Below, in pieces: positions 10,896 to 23,704 of a stretch of DNA of 64,000 bases. Origin of the DNA: Ulota crispa (taxonomy: Eukaryota; Streptophyta; Bryopsida; Orthotrichales; Orthotrichaceae). Each line of letters begins with the position of its first letter. Positions within the stretch are counted from its first letter, which is position 1. The stretch lies in assembly GCA_963920765.1 (NCBI GenBank), contig OY987247.1, positions 4,526,001 to 4,590,000 of the forward strand. Direction: 5' to 3'. The notes under the pieces are model-generated. The model was given only the letters and a program-made list of their open reading frames with translations, was not told the DNA's origin and searched no databases. Made by a program: the position numbers and the translations under genes.

Positions 10896-13254
10896 ATGGA
10901 TTACGCGGCGTCTTTTTTCGAGGGACGTGGACAGGAGTGGAATTACAACACGATGAAAAACTTCCACGCGATTTCCACGCCTGTGCAGCATCATCTGCAA
11001 CGGGTAACGGGTTTTGCTTTATTAGCTTTGTCGGTTGGTTGCGGGGATTTGATTGTTTGATCCCGGAAGCACATTTTGAAAGCAGTTAATTGTAATTGAT
11101 GTCGTCCTCGTGAGGTTTTATGGCTCTGTGGTGGTATGGTCGTTGAATATGTTGCTTTTGTAGTTGTGATGTATCTGTTTAGGGTTTGTTGTTTTGTGTA
11201 TGACGCGTATGAACTGGCCGTCGTATTAAACGTAACGCAATCAAATGTTGAGCAGTTTCTTCAACTTAGTCATTTGTGCGGTTGTGAAAAACGAGGAAGA
11301 TTAGTTGTAGAAATCTACCTCTATCGGGTTTCTTGGTGGTTTAGTTGTTTGTTTTCGTAATCGATTTGTAGTAGTTTTCTTTTAATCGATATCCTCGTTA
11401 TTTTTATGGTGCTAAGATTGTATTTCTCGCTATTTTAGCTGTGCATTCAAAGTAATGTATGCCTTAGGGTTTGATCTGCGGAAGGTTTGGGTTTGATGCT
11501 TGTGAACTGGCCGTACTGGAAGAGCTGTTTTTTGAGCATTTTGTTACAATTTGTAGATTCATTATGTTGCATAATTTACAGTTTTTTTTTGTTTTTTTGA
11601 CAGATTTATACGACTTTGGCTGCGACGGTGCTTCTGTCGGCAGTGGGGGTGTACATCCATACGTTGTTGAACATTGGGGGTATCATCACTTCGCTGTTGT
11701 TTATTGGCGCCAGTACGTGGCTTGCTGTCACCCCTTCAACGGTACAGAATGAGGTATGTTGATATTTGGTTTGTTTTACAATTATCAATCATCGTTTCAA
11801 TTGCTTTAAGCTCAGCAGAATATATTCTTTTAGGGTTTGCGAGTGTTAAATGCTCTTTATGCGAATGATCAATCACCCTGCATATGGCAATCATCAACCA
11901 CCGTACATATGTGCTTGGTTTTTTATGGTACAGTATTGAGAATTTGTAGTATTACCGGTAGTTGTGCACTTTTGGTTGAGATGGCATTAATATCGAATAT
12001 TATTGAGCATGCCATGTTTAGGGGGATGATGAGCTGAGAAGGGAGGTGCCTCATTCAGTATGAGGCATTAGTTTATTGATAGATTATTATCACTTTCTTT
12101 TCTTTGGTGGCAGTAGTCATTCATGTCACTCTGATAACTCAGAAGGCTGCCAGTATAGTGTTTACGTGAAGATTTGTCGTTCCGGTTGCTTGTGTCTTCA
12201 CTCGAAATATTGATTGCTGTGCAATGCTATGTTCGTTATGTTTCAGACGAGGAGATTACAGTTGTTGGGTGCCGCTGCCCTTTGTGAGGGAGCATCGTTG
12301 GGGACGCTTGTGGGCCATGTACTTGAATTTGACCCCAGGTATGCCGCTGTGATGTGTGGACATGTCATAGTATAGAATTATGTATGATGTTGTGTTATGA
12401 GGAGATCTTTTTATTTGCTTTGTTTTAATCTATAATCTTTGTTTTGATGAAGTAGTGGGACTCTTACTAATGAGAGTGCTATAACGATTCATTTGATGAC
12501 TCAGTTGGAGTTTGGTGTTGCAGTATTGTCATGGTGGCATTTCTCGGCTCCACAGCAATCTTCGCCTGCTTCACTGGAGCAGCATTGCTAGCAAAGCGTC
12601 GGGAGTACCTGTTTCTGGGAGGAGTCTTGTCGTCTACCCTTAGTATGATGGCCATGATGCACTTCGGTTCACTGTTTTTTGGTCGTGGAGCATTGTTATT
12701 CAATGTCGAGGTACGGTTTGGCCTTCTCACCAATCGTTTTGTTTTTTCTGCAGATTTCATTTCATTTGTATAAAGCTTCATTTTTAGTTCAGTTCTAGCG
12801 GCATTAACCTGAACAAGGTTCATCCATTCTTTGTTGCTGATTATGGGTGGCTTTTGTTTGCGCTGCAGCTGTACCTCGGGTTGGCAGTATTTGTGGGATT
12901 CGTGTTATTCGACACTCAAATGATCATTGAGAGGGCATCACATGGTGACTTCGATTACATTAAGCACACAATGGAACTCTTTATGGACTTTGTTGCCATC
13001 TTTGTGCGCATCCTTGTCATTCTGGTTAGTTTCTGAATACCGTTCTTTTATGAGCTTCTACTTAATGTTCTATTTGCCCTACATATGTATACATGGTTCA
13101 AATTGACGATTTCTTTTGATGATGTCTAAATTTGGCCATCTAGTTTATTCATATCATGAACATAGATGATGAACCAGTTTTTGGTTTCGTGCAGACAAAG
13201 AACGCAGGTGAAAAAGAGCGGAAGGAGCGTGAACGACGCAAGCGCCGTGCTTAG
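10896..13254 (+). CDS. BI-1: Bax inhibitor-1 (TMBIM family)
   Basis: An ER-membrane protein that restrains programmed cell death and tunes ER calcium. There are six exons: 10896-11003, 11604-11753, 12247-12338, 12524-12710, 12869-13024 and 13195-13254. All borders are GT-AG and all phases agree, giving 250 residues, the normal family length. It starts [20 protein letters not shown]. Hydrophobic helices follow through exons 2-5, with family signatures [16 protein letters not shown] and [20 protein letters not shown]. The last exon supplies the charged tail [14 protein letters not shown], which in plant BI-1 is the functional calmodulin-binding end. An earlier in-frame ATG at 10851 would add 15 residues, but MDYAASFF matches the family start. 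Intron 1 is 600 bp. The gene is convergent with the K+ channel gene. Confidence 0.96.
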
Positions 13255-13440
13255 GGAGGTCAAATGTTGGGTGTTGAACGTGCTACATGGACAGAGGTGT
13301 ATTCATGGCGTGTTCACTGAAACTGTGATGGTGTTGGAAAACGGTTACATGTAGTTGGTGCTGAGGTCATGGAGGGTTCATCAGTGATATAGTGGTAGTT
13401 TGTAAACACGAGTATTATCTTGTATAGATGTTTTCCTTTC

Positions 13441-13446
13441 AATAAA
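13441..13446 (+). terminator. Poly(A) signal of BI-1
   Basis: AATAAA lies about 190 bp after the BI-1 stop codon in a T-rich context, the expected place for a plant near-upstream element. Confidence 0.5.
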
Positions 13447-14745
13447 TGAAGGGATCATTGATGTATTTGTTTAGTGCAATATTTTAATGCAAAAATTTCT
13501 CTTGAAGAATTATTAGGTTATCAGCTTCAGTTTCTATTCTCGGTTTTCAAAATCTTATGCCAAGTTTTGACAGGATTGGAAAATTTCAAATTGAGTGAGT
13601 TTTTAGAAAAACACACCCTGCAGATTTGGTCTATTAATTCCTTAATAAGTTATCGTCTTATGTGGTAAATATCTCGTACGTGTCAAATTTCAAGGGTTTG
13701 TGTATCTGAAATACTTTTTACGGATTATGTTTGTCATCGTGCAAAACCAAGTTTTTCCAAAGGTTGTGCTTCATGGAAAATCCAAATGACTATGAAGAAG
13801 ATTGTGAGGTTGAGATGATGTTGAGTTGTGTATGTGGGCATTCACTAGTCAATACTCTAAACTCGATTTGTAGATCCAAACTTGATTTATTGATCTAACG
13901 AACTAGCTAATGACTCATTGAAAGGGACTAACGTTGCCAATTGCCAAAGTAGCTCAATAAACGAATTCTGCATTGTCTATGGGACTCCAAGCAATACACT
14001 CATTTTTTCAGGAATTTTTTTCTTGGTTCTAACTTAGTGTTGGTTGGATAGCACCAGAAGGTGCCGAAACTCCTTTCTACTGATATCTTGATTTTTTGGA
14101 AATATTTAACAGTAACATGTTCATAGTCTATTTAGGTTCTTTACAATTACAAGTCTTTGCAACTGACTTTTAGTACCTCATATGAAAATCATCTTAGAAT
14201 GTACTTTGAATTCTTTAGTTCAAAATCACATTTATGAATTTTGACAATAATATCCAACCTTAAAGATGTAATTTAACATTTAAGACCTATGATTTTGATT
14301 TCAAAAACTAATATCAAACTGTTCCTTCAAGTTGTTTGATAATGCATCTCCACAAATTTTAAACCAAAATACAAGTTTAGGAGTGGAGGATTTTAAATAA
14401 TATAATATACACAAATGTACATTGGTCCTAAGTATAACAAATTTAAACAATAGATCCATGCTTGAGAAGGTTCTTGAGATCTAAGAAAGTCTCTTTTTAG
14501 GAACTCTGGAATACTTCATAAACTCAAAGTTTGTTAACTACATAATCTATTGCACAAAAATAGCAAGGTAATGTAAAGAATTAATATTTGTGTTGTACTA
14601 GTACAGAACATTCCTAAGAAAATCTTGGGAAGTGGTTTGTTTAAGACATTTGTTTAATATCCATTCCCTCTCACTATGCTTTTAATCATTTACTACCATA
14701 GGTGTTGGTAAGGTCAAAGTGACAAGTGATACAAGTTCAAATCCC
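13447..14745. other. Intergenic stretch between two convergent genes
   Basis: AT-rich with no gene found. It should hold the 3' ends of Bax inhibitor-1 (+) and the K+ channel (-). Confidence 0.35.
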
Positions 14746-17700
14746 TTAATTTCCCTCTTGAAGACGTGCAAGTGTGATTTTGCCCGAGTTGTTCACATCA
14801 AGTTGATCAAATTGGTGACAAATGTCTGCAATTTCATGCAATTGGATGTTTCCCATCTCTTTTAGTTTGTACACTACAAACTCCGCCTTACTGCAACATC
14901 ACAACAACAAAAATGCAATTGATATTAAGAAAAACTATTGTTTTCATGACCACAAAAGACATTCTCTAATCCATTTCATACACCTTTTCAACAAATGAGT
15001 TGATTTTGAACCTATTTGAATTTTCCTTAATATCATTTTATCATACGCATATCACTTGTCAAGGATCTAAGCTTTTCTTATTCAAAGATTTGACTACTTT
15101 AGCTACCCACTCTTTTGCAATACAACCATCACAAAACAAATTAAATGTTTTAAACCTAAGTTTGCTACAAGGTGTTTGGTACTCTGTTATGCATTAAATA
15201 TTTATTGAGATAGTTACTAAAAATGAAAGGATTAATATCAATCCCATTTTAGGCACATATTCTCAATGAGGCCTTTATACCTACATGTTGTAGGAAACAA
15301 TTAAGGAAGAGGGATGTCATTATGAGCCATACATATTCTTCTCTTTCCAATTTTTGTGTTGACACCTAGTTTCTCAAAATATACTTTTTGTATCATGATA
15401 TCAACAAGATTGTCATGTTGTTGAGCTTATGCTAAATAATTTGAATTCATAGTTGGGTTGAACATCCTTTGCTATGGATCAACATGCCATATTTTTCACA
15501 AGTCTTTGTGTTTAAATAACACTTTGTAACCATAAGTAAATGCTAAGTTTCTTGCACTTATGTATTAATGTGAAGGAAGACTAGAATGGATTAAATTAAA
15601 ATTTTAAAAGTAAAAAGGTCAAAATGCTACGTTATATCATTAATTCTTGATAAATCTAAATCTATACTTCATAATTGATCAAAGTGATCACATTGAACAA
15701 AGTATAAAGTTCATTCTTCAAAACAACTAAACAAAATAGTACAATCCCTTCAAAACTTGCACTCAATATTATGCAAACCCTATCATAGAAACATTCAAAA
15801 ATTACCTCACCTCACTAAGTCAAAATCACCACCCCAAATTTTTTTAACAATTTTGACATTTTGATTTAGACAATGTAGACTGCCTCAAAAGCACCTATTC
15901 TTGCATCAATTTCCAACTCCTTTACCAACAAAAACCTCAAACCTCCACAATTTCAACATACCATTTCCAAATACTACATTCTTTTAGCATATCAAAATCC
16001 CATTATGTGTTCTAACCTCACATATAAAACATATTGTCAACATCCCTTCCAATAAGATATCTTTGGTAAATAATATAGCTAAGACCAATGTTGACTATAT
16101 AAAAGTGATAATAGCAAGGATTTCAGAAAAGAATCTTGGTTCAACTAGATTCACTCAACTAACAGCAACTGCAAATTTGTCAACTATAGGATTGCAAAAT
16201 GCTCTACCCTTAACCATTTCTTATGGAAAATGTTTTGACTTCCTTGTTTGGTAATGCTACGATGCAAGACAACATAAAACAACAAAGATTTAACAACCAT
16301 ATGAGCTATTCATAGCACCCCTTAATAAGTTAAAACTTTTTGTAGCTATAACGCTAGAGGATCTTAGGATAAAAGTTACAAAAAGATATTATACTTATTA
16401 TTTGCAAAAAAAAGTCATCAACATTTAAAGTCAATGACTATTTGACATTTTTGACCAAAAGTTTGTTGATTTATGGTGTCTTACACCATATAAAAAAAGG
16501 ACAAAATTTGATGAATACCCTTGAATTTTGCAATATAGATACCAATATTTCTTCAAAAATTGCACAAATTTTCTTGGACTACAATGTTCAAACGTTTATT
16601 TTGTTGTGCAAGCTACTGTTGTTTTCCTCTACTAAGCACACATTGCTTCTTTTTTGTTCCATTGCACTCCCTTATTCAAAATTGGTCATGAAAGAAGTGA
16701 CAAGCACAACAAATAAATGCTTAAAAATTATGGTCCAAGGGTATTTGTGCAATTTTTGAAAATCCAAGAGTATTTATACAATTATCTCAAACTTTTGGGG
16801 GTGTCCATCAAATTTTCCCTAAAAGAAAATACGTAACCACAAAACTAGTGTTTGGGGAAAAATAATTAGCTTTGCCAACTAAAACCCTAATTTTCCTAGT
16901 TTGAACTGGACTTTCACTAGCATGCACTAGTTATTTTCTTGTAAAATTTCTATATTTATACTATAACATACTCTAATTATGGTTTTGGACAAAACGGGCC
17001 AAATTTTATCCAGTAGTTTCAAGTTTCAACCGGTTTTTTACAATTACAATCAACTTTTTGCAATTTCAATAGGCTTACTGTTTTCTTTGCCATTATTGGT
17101 TGATAATACACTAACTGTCGGTTTTCCCAAACATAGCACAAAACCCCTCAAAACCCCCCAAAATTCCCATAAATAAGTAAAAAACTCATATACACATACC
17201 TGATGCAACCGTCATGATCAAGATCAGCTTGCACAAGGTCGCCGACCGTCAGTTGGCGTTGCAGCACCCACTTGGCAATAAGCCGGTGCCGCTTCTCCAC
17301 CCGCGCCTCTGCCAAGTACAGAAAGCACCGTGCTACCGCCAACGTACTCACCAGCAACCAAACAGCCGCGAACAGCCGCCCCGTAGATGTCGTGAACGTG
17401 TGATCGCCGTAGCCCACCGTGGTAATCGACATGATGGTGCAGTAGAATGCGTCTAGCAGCGTCAACTCCTCGAACTGCATCATCGCTACCGTGCCTGTCA
17501 CGATGCACACCACCGGCACCCCCACCGCCATTGCCACCTTCATCCGAATCCGCATCCGGTTTCCATGCCTTGCGTTTAGAAAATACTTCTTCGCCGCCCT
17601 GCAACGCAACAATTGCCATAGTTAGATCCTTTCAAGGATGCATTGCCCTTGATTGCCAGAGCTCGTGAATAGGGCAAAAGCAGGGGTTTTTTTGGGCAAT

Positions 17701-19895
17701 TAATGGCCCAATAGCCTCATCAAAAAAAAGGTGAGCTTCTATCCTTCCATATTGCAATAATGAAAATTGCATTGTAGCCTACGTTTTCATAAAATTTCTT
17801 ATCAAATTGAGAATTGATGCCATCATATTATGATGAGATAGTTCCAAAAGCATCGTCCAAAAAAGTTGATTGTGCCAATTTCTCGTTAATTTCATTATTA
17901 ACAGCCATGATGGTGCAAGAATCTATGCATAGGGGCCACGTTCAACTCCAACCAAAAATAGGGATGGAGTCCGCAAGCTACACATCATTTTCAAAGAATG
18001 CCATAAAACCATTCATTTGGTCAAAAAAACCAAAAAAGAAAAGGGAAATTTCATGGATACCCTTGAAGTTTGCAAAATATTTTCATAGATACCCCTCCTT
18101 TTTCCAAATATCACAAATACCCTTGGACCAAAAAAATTAGGCCTTTGTTTTATTATGCATGTCACTTCCTTCTCCTTTTGTGTGCACAATACTTCTTTCT
18201 TGTTATGCGTGCGCACAAAAGAAGAATGGAAGTGGCATGCACAACAAAATAAACGCCTAAATTTTTTGGTCCAAAGATATTTGTGATATTTTGGAAAAAA
18301 GAGGGGTATCTATGAAAATATTGCAAACTTTAGGGGTATCCATGAAATGAAATTTTCCTGAAAAGAAACCTGGAGCAAAAGCTAAGGGCTAAACATGCCT
18401 TAAGTGGCTGCCTTGTTTCTCCTTAATTTCATTATTAATAGCCATGAAGCTACAAAAATCCATGCATAGGGGTTACCTTCACTCCAACCAAAAATAGGGA
18501 TGGAGCTTGCAAGCTATAAACCATTTTCAAAAAATGCCACTCAACCATTGGTAAAAATACAAAGAAAAAAAAGGGAAATTTTCATGGATACCCTTGAAGT
18601 TTGCAATATTTTCATAGATACCCTTGCTATTTCATAAATATCATGAATACCCTTGGACCAAAAAATCGAGGACTTTGTTTTGTTGTGCATGTCACCTCCT
18701 TCTCCCTTTATGCGCACACTACCTCTTTTGTGTTATGTGTGCGCACAAAAGAAGAAGGGAAGTCGCATGCACGACAAAACAAACGCCTAATTTTTTTGTC
18801 AAAGGATATTTGTGATACTTCTGAAAAAGCAAGGGTATCTAACTTATGAAAATATTGCAAACTTCAAAGGTATCTATGAAATGAAATTTTCCCGAAAAGA
18901 AACCTGGAGCAAAAGCTAAGGGCTAGACGTGCCTTATTATTTCTCCTTAATTTTATTAATTCATTATTAATAGCCATGAAGCTGCAAAAATCCATGCATC
19001 GGGGCCACCAAAAATAGGGATGCAACCAGCAAGAGTACAAACCATTTTAAAAGAATGCCACACAACCATTGGTCAGAATTCAAACAAAAAAAAACAATCC
19101 TGAGCGCAAGGGCTAGACGTGCCTGAAGTGGCTGCCTTCGACGGCGGAGAGGAGCAGATGCTCCTGCTTGTCCAGGACCACAGTCACCATGGCGCTCACC
19201 AAGGCGTCGATGAACCCGAACCCTACCAACACGAAGACGCAGGTGAAGAGCTTGGAGAATGGCGTCAGGGGCACAATGTCGCCGTACCCGATGGTGCACA
19301 TCGTCACCACGCAGAAGTAGAGCGCGTCCACCACGGCCAGCGTCGACTCGATTCCGGAGAAGTCCTGCGTCCTGAACGCGTAGATGGCCACACCCACTGC
19401 CAGGTACACCATGAGCCCCATCCCCGCTTGGAACACGATGTCGGCGCCTTTCGGGAACCTCGGTCGCTGCAACATCACATCGATGTGGTCTCGGCTCATG
19501 CTCGTCGACATCGCTGGCGCCGTCTGCGCTCTGTGCATGCCCACTCTCGGCTTCTGCTGTTGCCCGAACTCCTCATCGATCCCATCGTTGTCGTTCAAAA
19601 GCGACTGCCGAAGCTTATCGTCGTCGTCGTCGTTGTCGTCGGGGAATAAGAAGCCCAGCGTGAAGGATTTCTTCAAGCCATGGCTGATGTTGAGACTGCT
19701 CCGCCATGAATCCTTCGCGATGGCCTGTTCCACTGCGGGATTCGGGTGAGCGTTTCCGGCTCCCGGCATGCTGCTTGAGCGCGTGTAGACGCTATCCTCC
19801 GGAATCGTGTCCACGCGAGTACTAGTGAAGATGTTGCTCTCGGTGAATGCGACTCGCAGTTTGCGTGCCGCCGCGGGGACCTCATAGTACTCCAT
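14746..19895 (-). CDS. TPK: Two-pore K+ channel, TPK type with EF-hands
   Basis: A tandem-pore potassium channel of the plant TPK family, expected in the vacuolar or another endomembrane. On the minus strand the exons are 19895-19123, 17598-17200 and 14890-14746, giving 438 residues. Exon 1 carries two candidate 14-3-3 sites, RSSSMP and HRAQTAPAM (the latter matches TPK3/5-type proteins), then the first pore TMCTIGYGDIVP. Exon 2 has the second pore SITTVGYGDHTF and the helix WLLVSTLAVARCFLYLAE, and starts an EF-hand. Exon 3 completes it (DLDHDGCISKAEFVVYKLKE) and adds a degenerate second EF-hand, LDVNNSGKITLARL. Intron 1 has a GC donor: only AG|GCACGT keeps the phase. Intron 2 is 2.3 kb and carries a foldback MITE; intron 1 holds a tandem triplication. 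Confidence 0.93.
16499..16819. repeat. Foldback MITE in TPK intron 2 (diverged)
   Basis: A diverged copy of the GGGAAAATTT foldback family: the left end has decayed to GGACAAAATTTGATGAATAC while the right end keeps CAAATTTTCCC. It lies within the 2.3 kb second intron of the K+ channel gene. Confidence 0.65.
18043..18358. repeat. Foldback MITE in triplication copy 1
   Basis: GGGAAATTTCATGGATACCC ends with long complementary arms. It sits in the same position of the repeated unit as the copy at 18573-18893, so the two copies probably arose by duplication and not by separate insertion. Confidence 0.7.
18573..18893. repeat. Foldback MITE in triplication copy 2
   Basis: Same family and same unit position as 18043-18358. 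The flanks GAAAAAAAA and GAAAAGAAA are a possible imperfect 9-bp duplication. Confidence 0.7.
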
Positions 19896-20757
19896 AGCTT
19901 AATACTCTGCTAGCTAGCTCACTCCTGCAACCGAATTTCAACAGACGCGCCGCTCGAGCTTGCACAACACCGCGCTACCTTGAGTTCACGTCGACGCTAC
20001 CTCCATGGCGTACCACAACACCAAAACTTCACCAGATTCTCATACGACGTACGGTCAAATTGGTTAAAAGGCAAAAACCTAAAACGAACGATCACACGCG
20101 AGATTCTTGTATGGAAGGGGAGAATTGTGAGCTGGAGTGTCAGGCGATTCCTTGCTGCTGCAGCATTGGATCAGCTGCGAGGATATATGGAGTGGTACGT
20201 TCCGGCTCGGCAAGCAATCTTTACACAATCGTGAGGGGTAGAAGAGATCGGTATCTGCGGAGTGAATTTGCTTCGGGGAATGAGGTTGGTGTGATTGCGG
20301 AGGTTGCAGTTGTGGCGCCGCGTTTGGAGAGAATTGGGACAGAATCGGGAGAGAAGTGGGATTTGAGGCTGCAGCGCAGTTTTGGGGTGTGTCGCGAGCT
20401 GATGCCGCGAGCGCGGCGACGGGTCGCTCGTGCGCCGTTGGCGCTAGCGTAGATATGGGCTTGAGCCTTGAGGGTCGGTATTCTATATATGGATCTCTAC
20501 GTATGGTATGGCCGTAATGAATTTAGTAATATATCGCATGATGGTATTATATGATTGATGAATAATACCGTTTTGGATTGGATTTGCTTGCTTTTTGGTT
20601 ATGGGCTGGAGGGTGGGAGCGTCTTTTGAGAAGGGGGTATAGGGGACTGGCATGTGTCAAGAGTCGGATTAGGTGATGTACTTGACAGCTCTACCGTACC
20701 CTTGGGGACGGTTCACACCAGTTCTCATGGCCCACGTCCCACTTTAACCCTTAAATG
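19896..20757 (-). promoter_or_regulatory. Probable TPK promoter and leader
   Basis: GC-rich sequence (to about 20450) upstream of the K+ channel start codon. A 130-codon open frame on the plus strand (20060-20452) has odd composition (many Arg, Cys, Ala), no domain and no homology I recognise, so I treat it as leader or promoter sequence. Nothing else was recognised up to the element at 20758. Confidence 0.35.
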
Positions 20758-21144
20758 ACCACAAGGAATTGTAAAATTCTGGCTGTATTGTACAGTGACA
20801 TAAATCTGATTTTCGTTATTTTCTCAACGCGGATAGTGAATCGGAGCGGTTAGACGAGAGCGCTTGCTCTTGGCGCTCCGGCAGCGTGTTCATTTCAAGG
20901 ATCCACCGCAAGGATTCGTAAGATGCAGATACGCTCTAGCTACGTATTTGTAACCCACCTCCAATACAAACGCTTTGCAAAGTTGGAAAAATGATCGCAG
21001 AAACATGCCAAACATTGCAAAAGGTGGAGATGAACAGCAATACACAACCCTCAAAAATCCAAGCAAAATCCAAAACAACAATATTTCTAAATACGGGAAA
21101 AATACCCTATTTTGGCCGCAATGACATGTTGGGTTGTGTAGGGG
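20758..21144 (-). mobile_element. TTAA-family element, reverse copy
   Basis: It is the reverse complement of 275-676 at lower identity. The left end is TTAA then CCCTTAAATGACCACAAGG; the right end GTGTAGGGG is followed by TAAA, one base off TTAA. The shared interior includes GATCCACC...GGATTCGTAAG and CCAATACAAACGCTTTGCAAA. Confidence 0.65.
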
Positions 21145-23028
21145 TAAATCTGAAAAACGTCACACTTAGTCTCAAAATTCAATAAGTTGAGAGCCTAAAG
21201 TTGGGACTTGGCAATTTATATTATGTCCTAAGTTTCCAGTCCCATGATTCACTATATTTTGCCTACATGGTAGCACGTTTCAAAAGTTTTAGTGCCAAGA
21301 AGGTGAAACTTTAGTCACGGTTTTGGGTTGATCAATTTTCAAAATCCAAATTTTAACCCTAATCCCTCCAACATCAGTACCTTAAATGAGATTGTTTATT
21401 TCTTTGTTTGTTTATTTGTCACTTAGAGATCTCCTGGACTGTGTATCTCCTTGTTGTGTGTTTGGTACAATTGGAAAGCTCTCGGCAAGGAGGGGTGCAC
21501 GGGCTTGGTTTTGTGACATTTGGGCATACAATAAGAAATTTATTGAATTTCAAAGTTTTTTCTGGATTAAATATTGAGAAACTACTTTTATTTTTGTTTT
21601 GGTGGTGTTCTTGGTATCATCGGAAAGCTCTTGCTAAGGAAAGGTGCATGGGCTTGGCGTTTGAAATTACTTCTACTTTTACAAACCGTGTGTCCCCTTG
21701 TCACATGCTTGGTATTGTTAGAAAGCTCTTGGCAAGGAAGGGTGCACGGGCTTGGTTGAGCCAACGACACATGGCCACACTAATTTTTGTGTAAATATTC
21801 TATGACTTTCTTTAGTACTTGTCTTTTCCCTAAATAACCCAATGAAGCTAAGATTTTGCATTGAGGTGGGACTTGCATAGATGGAATGGGGGACAAATTA
21901 TGAGTTGTTTCTTAGACTTTGAAGAGTCTTACTAGAAGGAAATCCTATAACTACTGTGGAGTTTTAAAAATAGAAATTTTTATAAATCATAAAAATATCT
22001 ATGATTTGGCGCGCATTTTATCACAAGAACAAAAATTTTGTTGTGGAAATTAACTTCACAAAAAAACTAATGTTTTGAACAACAGGAATATGAATGGGTG
22101 AACATTGTTGTGCATGTTTGAGATTCCTTGCTCCTAGAGATCTTGCTTCTTGCTAGATGTGTGCAAGTTTTTAAGGAGCAATTTCTTTTCACCTATTGTT
22201 GGTGTTAAGTGGACAATAAAATAAATTCCTTGAAGCGAACTTACCAAACTATTTTATTGCCAAATGAACAGCATGTTTTCTTTGACTAAATTTTGTTCAG
22301 GATGAATTACACTATTGTACCTCCTATCCAATTCATACCACCCCCATCGCTTCATTTATCCATCCACCAAATGCAATCTTTGCATGTTGAGATTAAAATG
22401 GCCAATAAAATACTATATGTGGCTTATGTCATTAAAGGACAAAATGTATTCTAATGATTGCAAAAATACCTAACTTTACATTTTGATATTCGAATACGAT
22501 TATTGAAATCGGTCAGAACAAAGATTGTATTTCGAATATAATTTCCAGATTAAATGTCACTAAGAAACATTACTTTTTTAAACTTGAAACATCCTTGTCC
22601 ACAATCTTCGAATTAAATTTTACTTCCAACAAGGGCCATGACTTTGACATTACAAACTCTATATTGCAATTATTCACTATTTGAACTCTTTAATTTTGTC
22701 TACTAGAACATTTATATGACTTGACAAGCTTTCATCCAATTAAATTGCAATCAAATAAATTGTGGTAGTGGGTGATAATTATATGGTTAGTCAAATATAA
22801 AATTTATAACATCTGTTTCAAAAGGTCCCATGCCATTGATGCTATGAGTATTATAAAGAAAAAAAACTTAAAATATCTTCATAAGTGTTCTAAATCTTCT
22901 GCCAATTAAATTTGGAAAAAGAAATGTGTAGAAGACACAATGGAATAGGAAATGGAAGTCTAAACCATCGTAATACCTAGGAGAATTTTGTGCATGACTT
23001 CTCAACCAAAAAAGGGGTGACCCTTTAA
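21145..23028. repeat. Intergenic field with a degenerate triple repeat
   Basis: A phrase (GAAAGCTCT...AAGG...GGTGCACGGGCTTGG) occurs three times, near 21472, 21621 and 21719, in a degenerate direct repeat. The rest is AT-rich without genes. Frames crossing the repeat encode no known domain. Confidence 0.4.
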
Positions 23029-23600
23029 CCCCCACCGCCCATGCTATTTTTGAGTATCTCAGAATTTGCTTGAAAGTGAACAAAGTGTTGGCATTTTGAT
23101 CAATCTTATTAATTTTCTCTGAAGCACAACCGTACAAATTCAAAGTAGATATGTTATAAATCACATAGGAAAAGAAATCACAACAATATCACTTATGGAT
23201 TGAAAGATTATAATGTTTGATCAGGAGGGTGTTAAAACTGCAAAAGTGATTTGAAGTCTTTCAATCCTCTTTTTGCATCTCAAACCTAAAATTGAGGGTA
23301 CCAAAAAAATATAAGTATGTAAAGTATAACATACATAACCCCAATCAATTTACGGCTTCTCAAAGATTATTCTAAAAAAATTTAATTGAATTTTTAATGT
23401 GATTTTTTCTCCAAGTTCTAATGTATTTCAAGCTCATTTCCAAGAGCCTTCAACACTAGAAAGTGAAGATTTGCAAAGGACACTCTTGCACAAAATCTTG
23501 AATAGAAAAATCACTTTAATTCATTATCAAAATCAGACTCCTAGTGTTGAAACTAGATTTCAATAAGAATTGAAAAATAATAATAATCACTAAAAAAAAT
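23029..23600 (-). mobile_element. Diverged relative of the 644-bp TTAA-family element
   Basis: TTAA (23025-23028) is followed by CCCCCACCGCCCATGC. The body matches 44962-45605 in reverse orientation (for example shared AAAATCTTGAATAGAAAAATCA and CCGTACAAATT). The right boundary is uncertain. Confidence 0.5.
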
Positions 23601-23611
23601 CTTAAAAAAAG

Positions 23612-23622
23612 GTCCCACATCG
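23612..23622 (+). promoter_or_regulatory. Exact plant snRNA upstream sequence element (USE)
   Basis: GTCCCACATCG matches the plant USE consensus RTCCCACATCG, which drives U-snRNA and 7SL genes. Downstream there is a GGGGCC...GGGCCCC inverted repeat, but no recognisable U1-U6, U3 or 7SL sequence follows. It may be a remnant promoter captured by a repeat. Confidence 0.4.
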
Positions 23623-23704
23623 CTGAATAAAATTCAGAGGGGCCAATTTGGGCCCCTTGGGCGGTGAGGGGCTAAACAAGGAGAGAGTATCACATCCCGA
23701 TTTT

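Larger units (their letters stand above)
17875..19130. repeat. Tandem triplication within TPK intron 1
   Basis: Three tandem copies of one segment lie at about 17875-18405, 18406-18927 and 18928-19130. Shared text includes TTTCATTATTAATAGCCATG, AAAAATAGGGATG and GGGCTAGACGTGCC. The first two copies hold a foldback MITE; the third, next to exon 1, does not. The unit reaches through the splice donor into the last bases of exon 1: AAGTGGCTGCCTT occurs both in the exon (19126-19138) and at the junction of copies 1 and 2. Confidence 0.7.

Noticed and set aside
19119-19749. Plus-strand frames of 121-176 codons opposite TPK exon 1
   Set aside because: They are the complementary strand of a clearly conserved channel exon, His/Val-rich and domain-free.
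20060-20452. 130-codon plus-strand frame upstream of TPK
   Set aside because: No homology and odd composition; it lies in the probable divergent promoter or leader of TPK.
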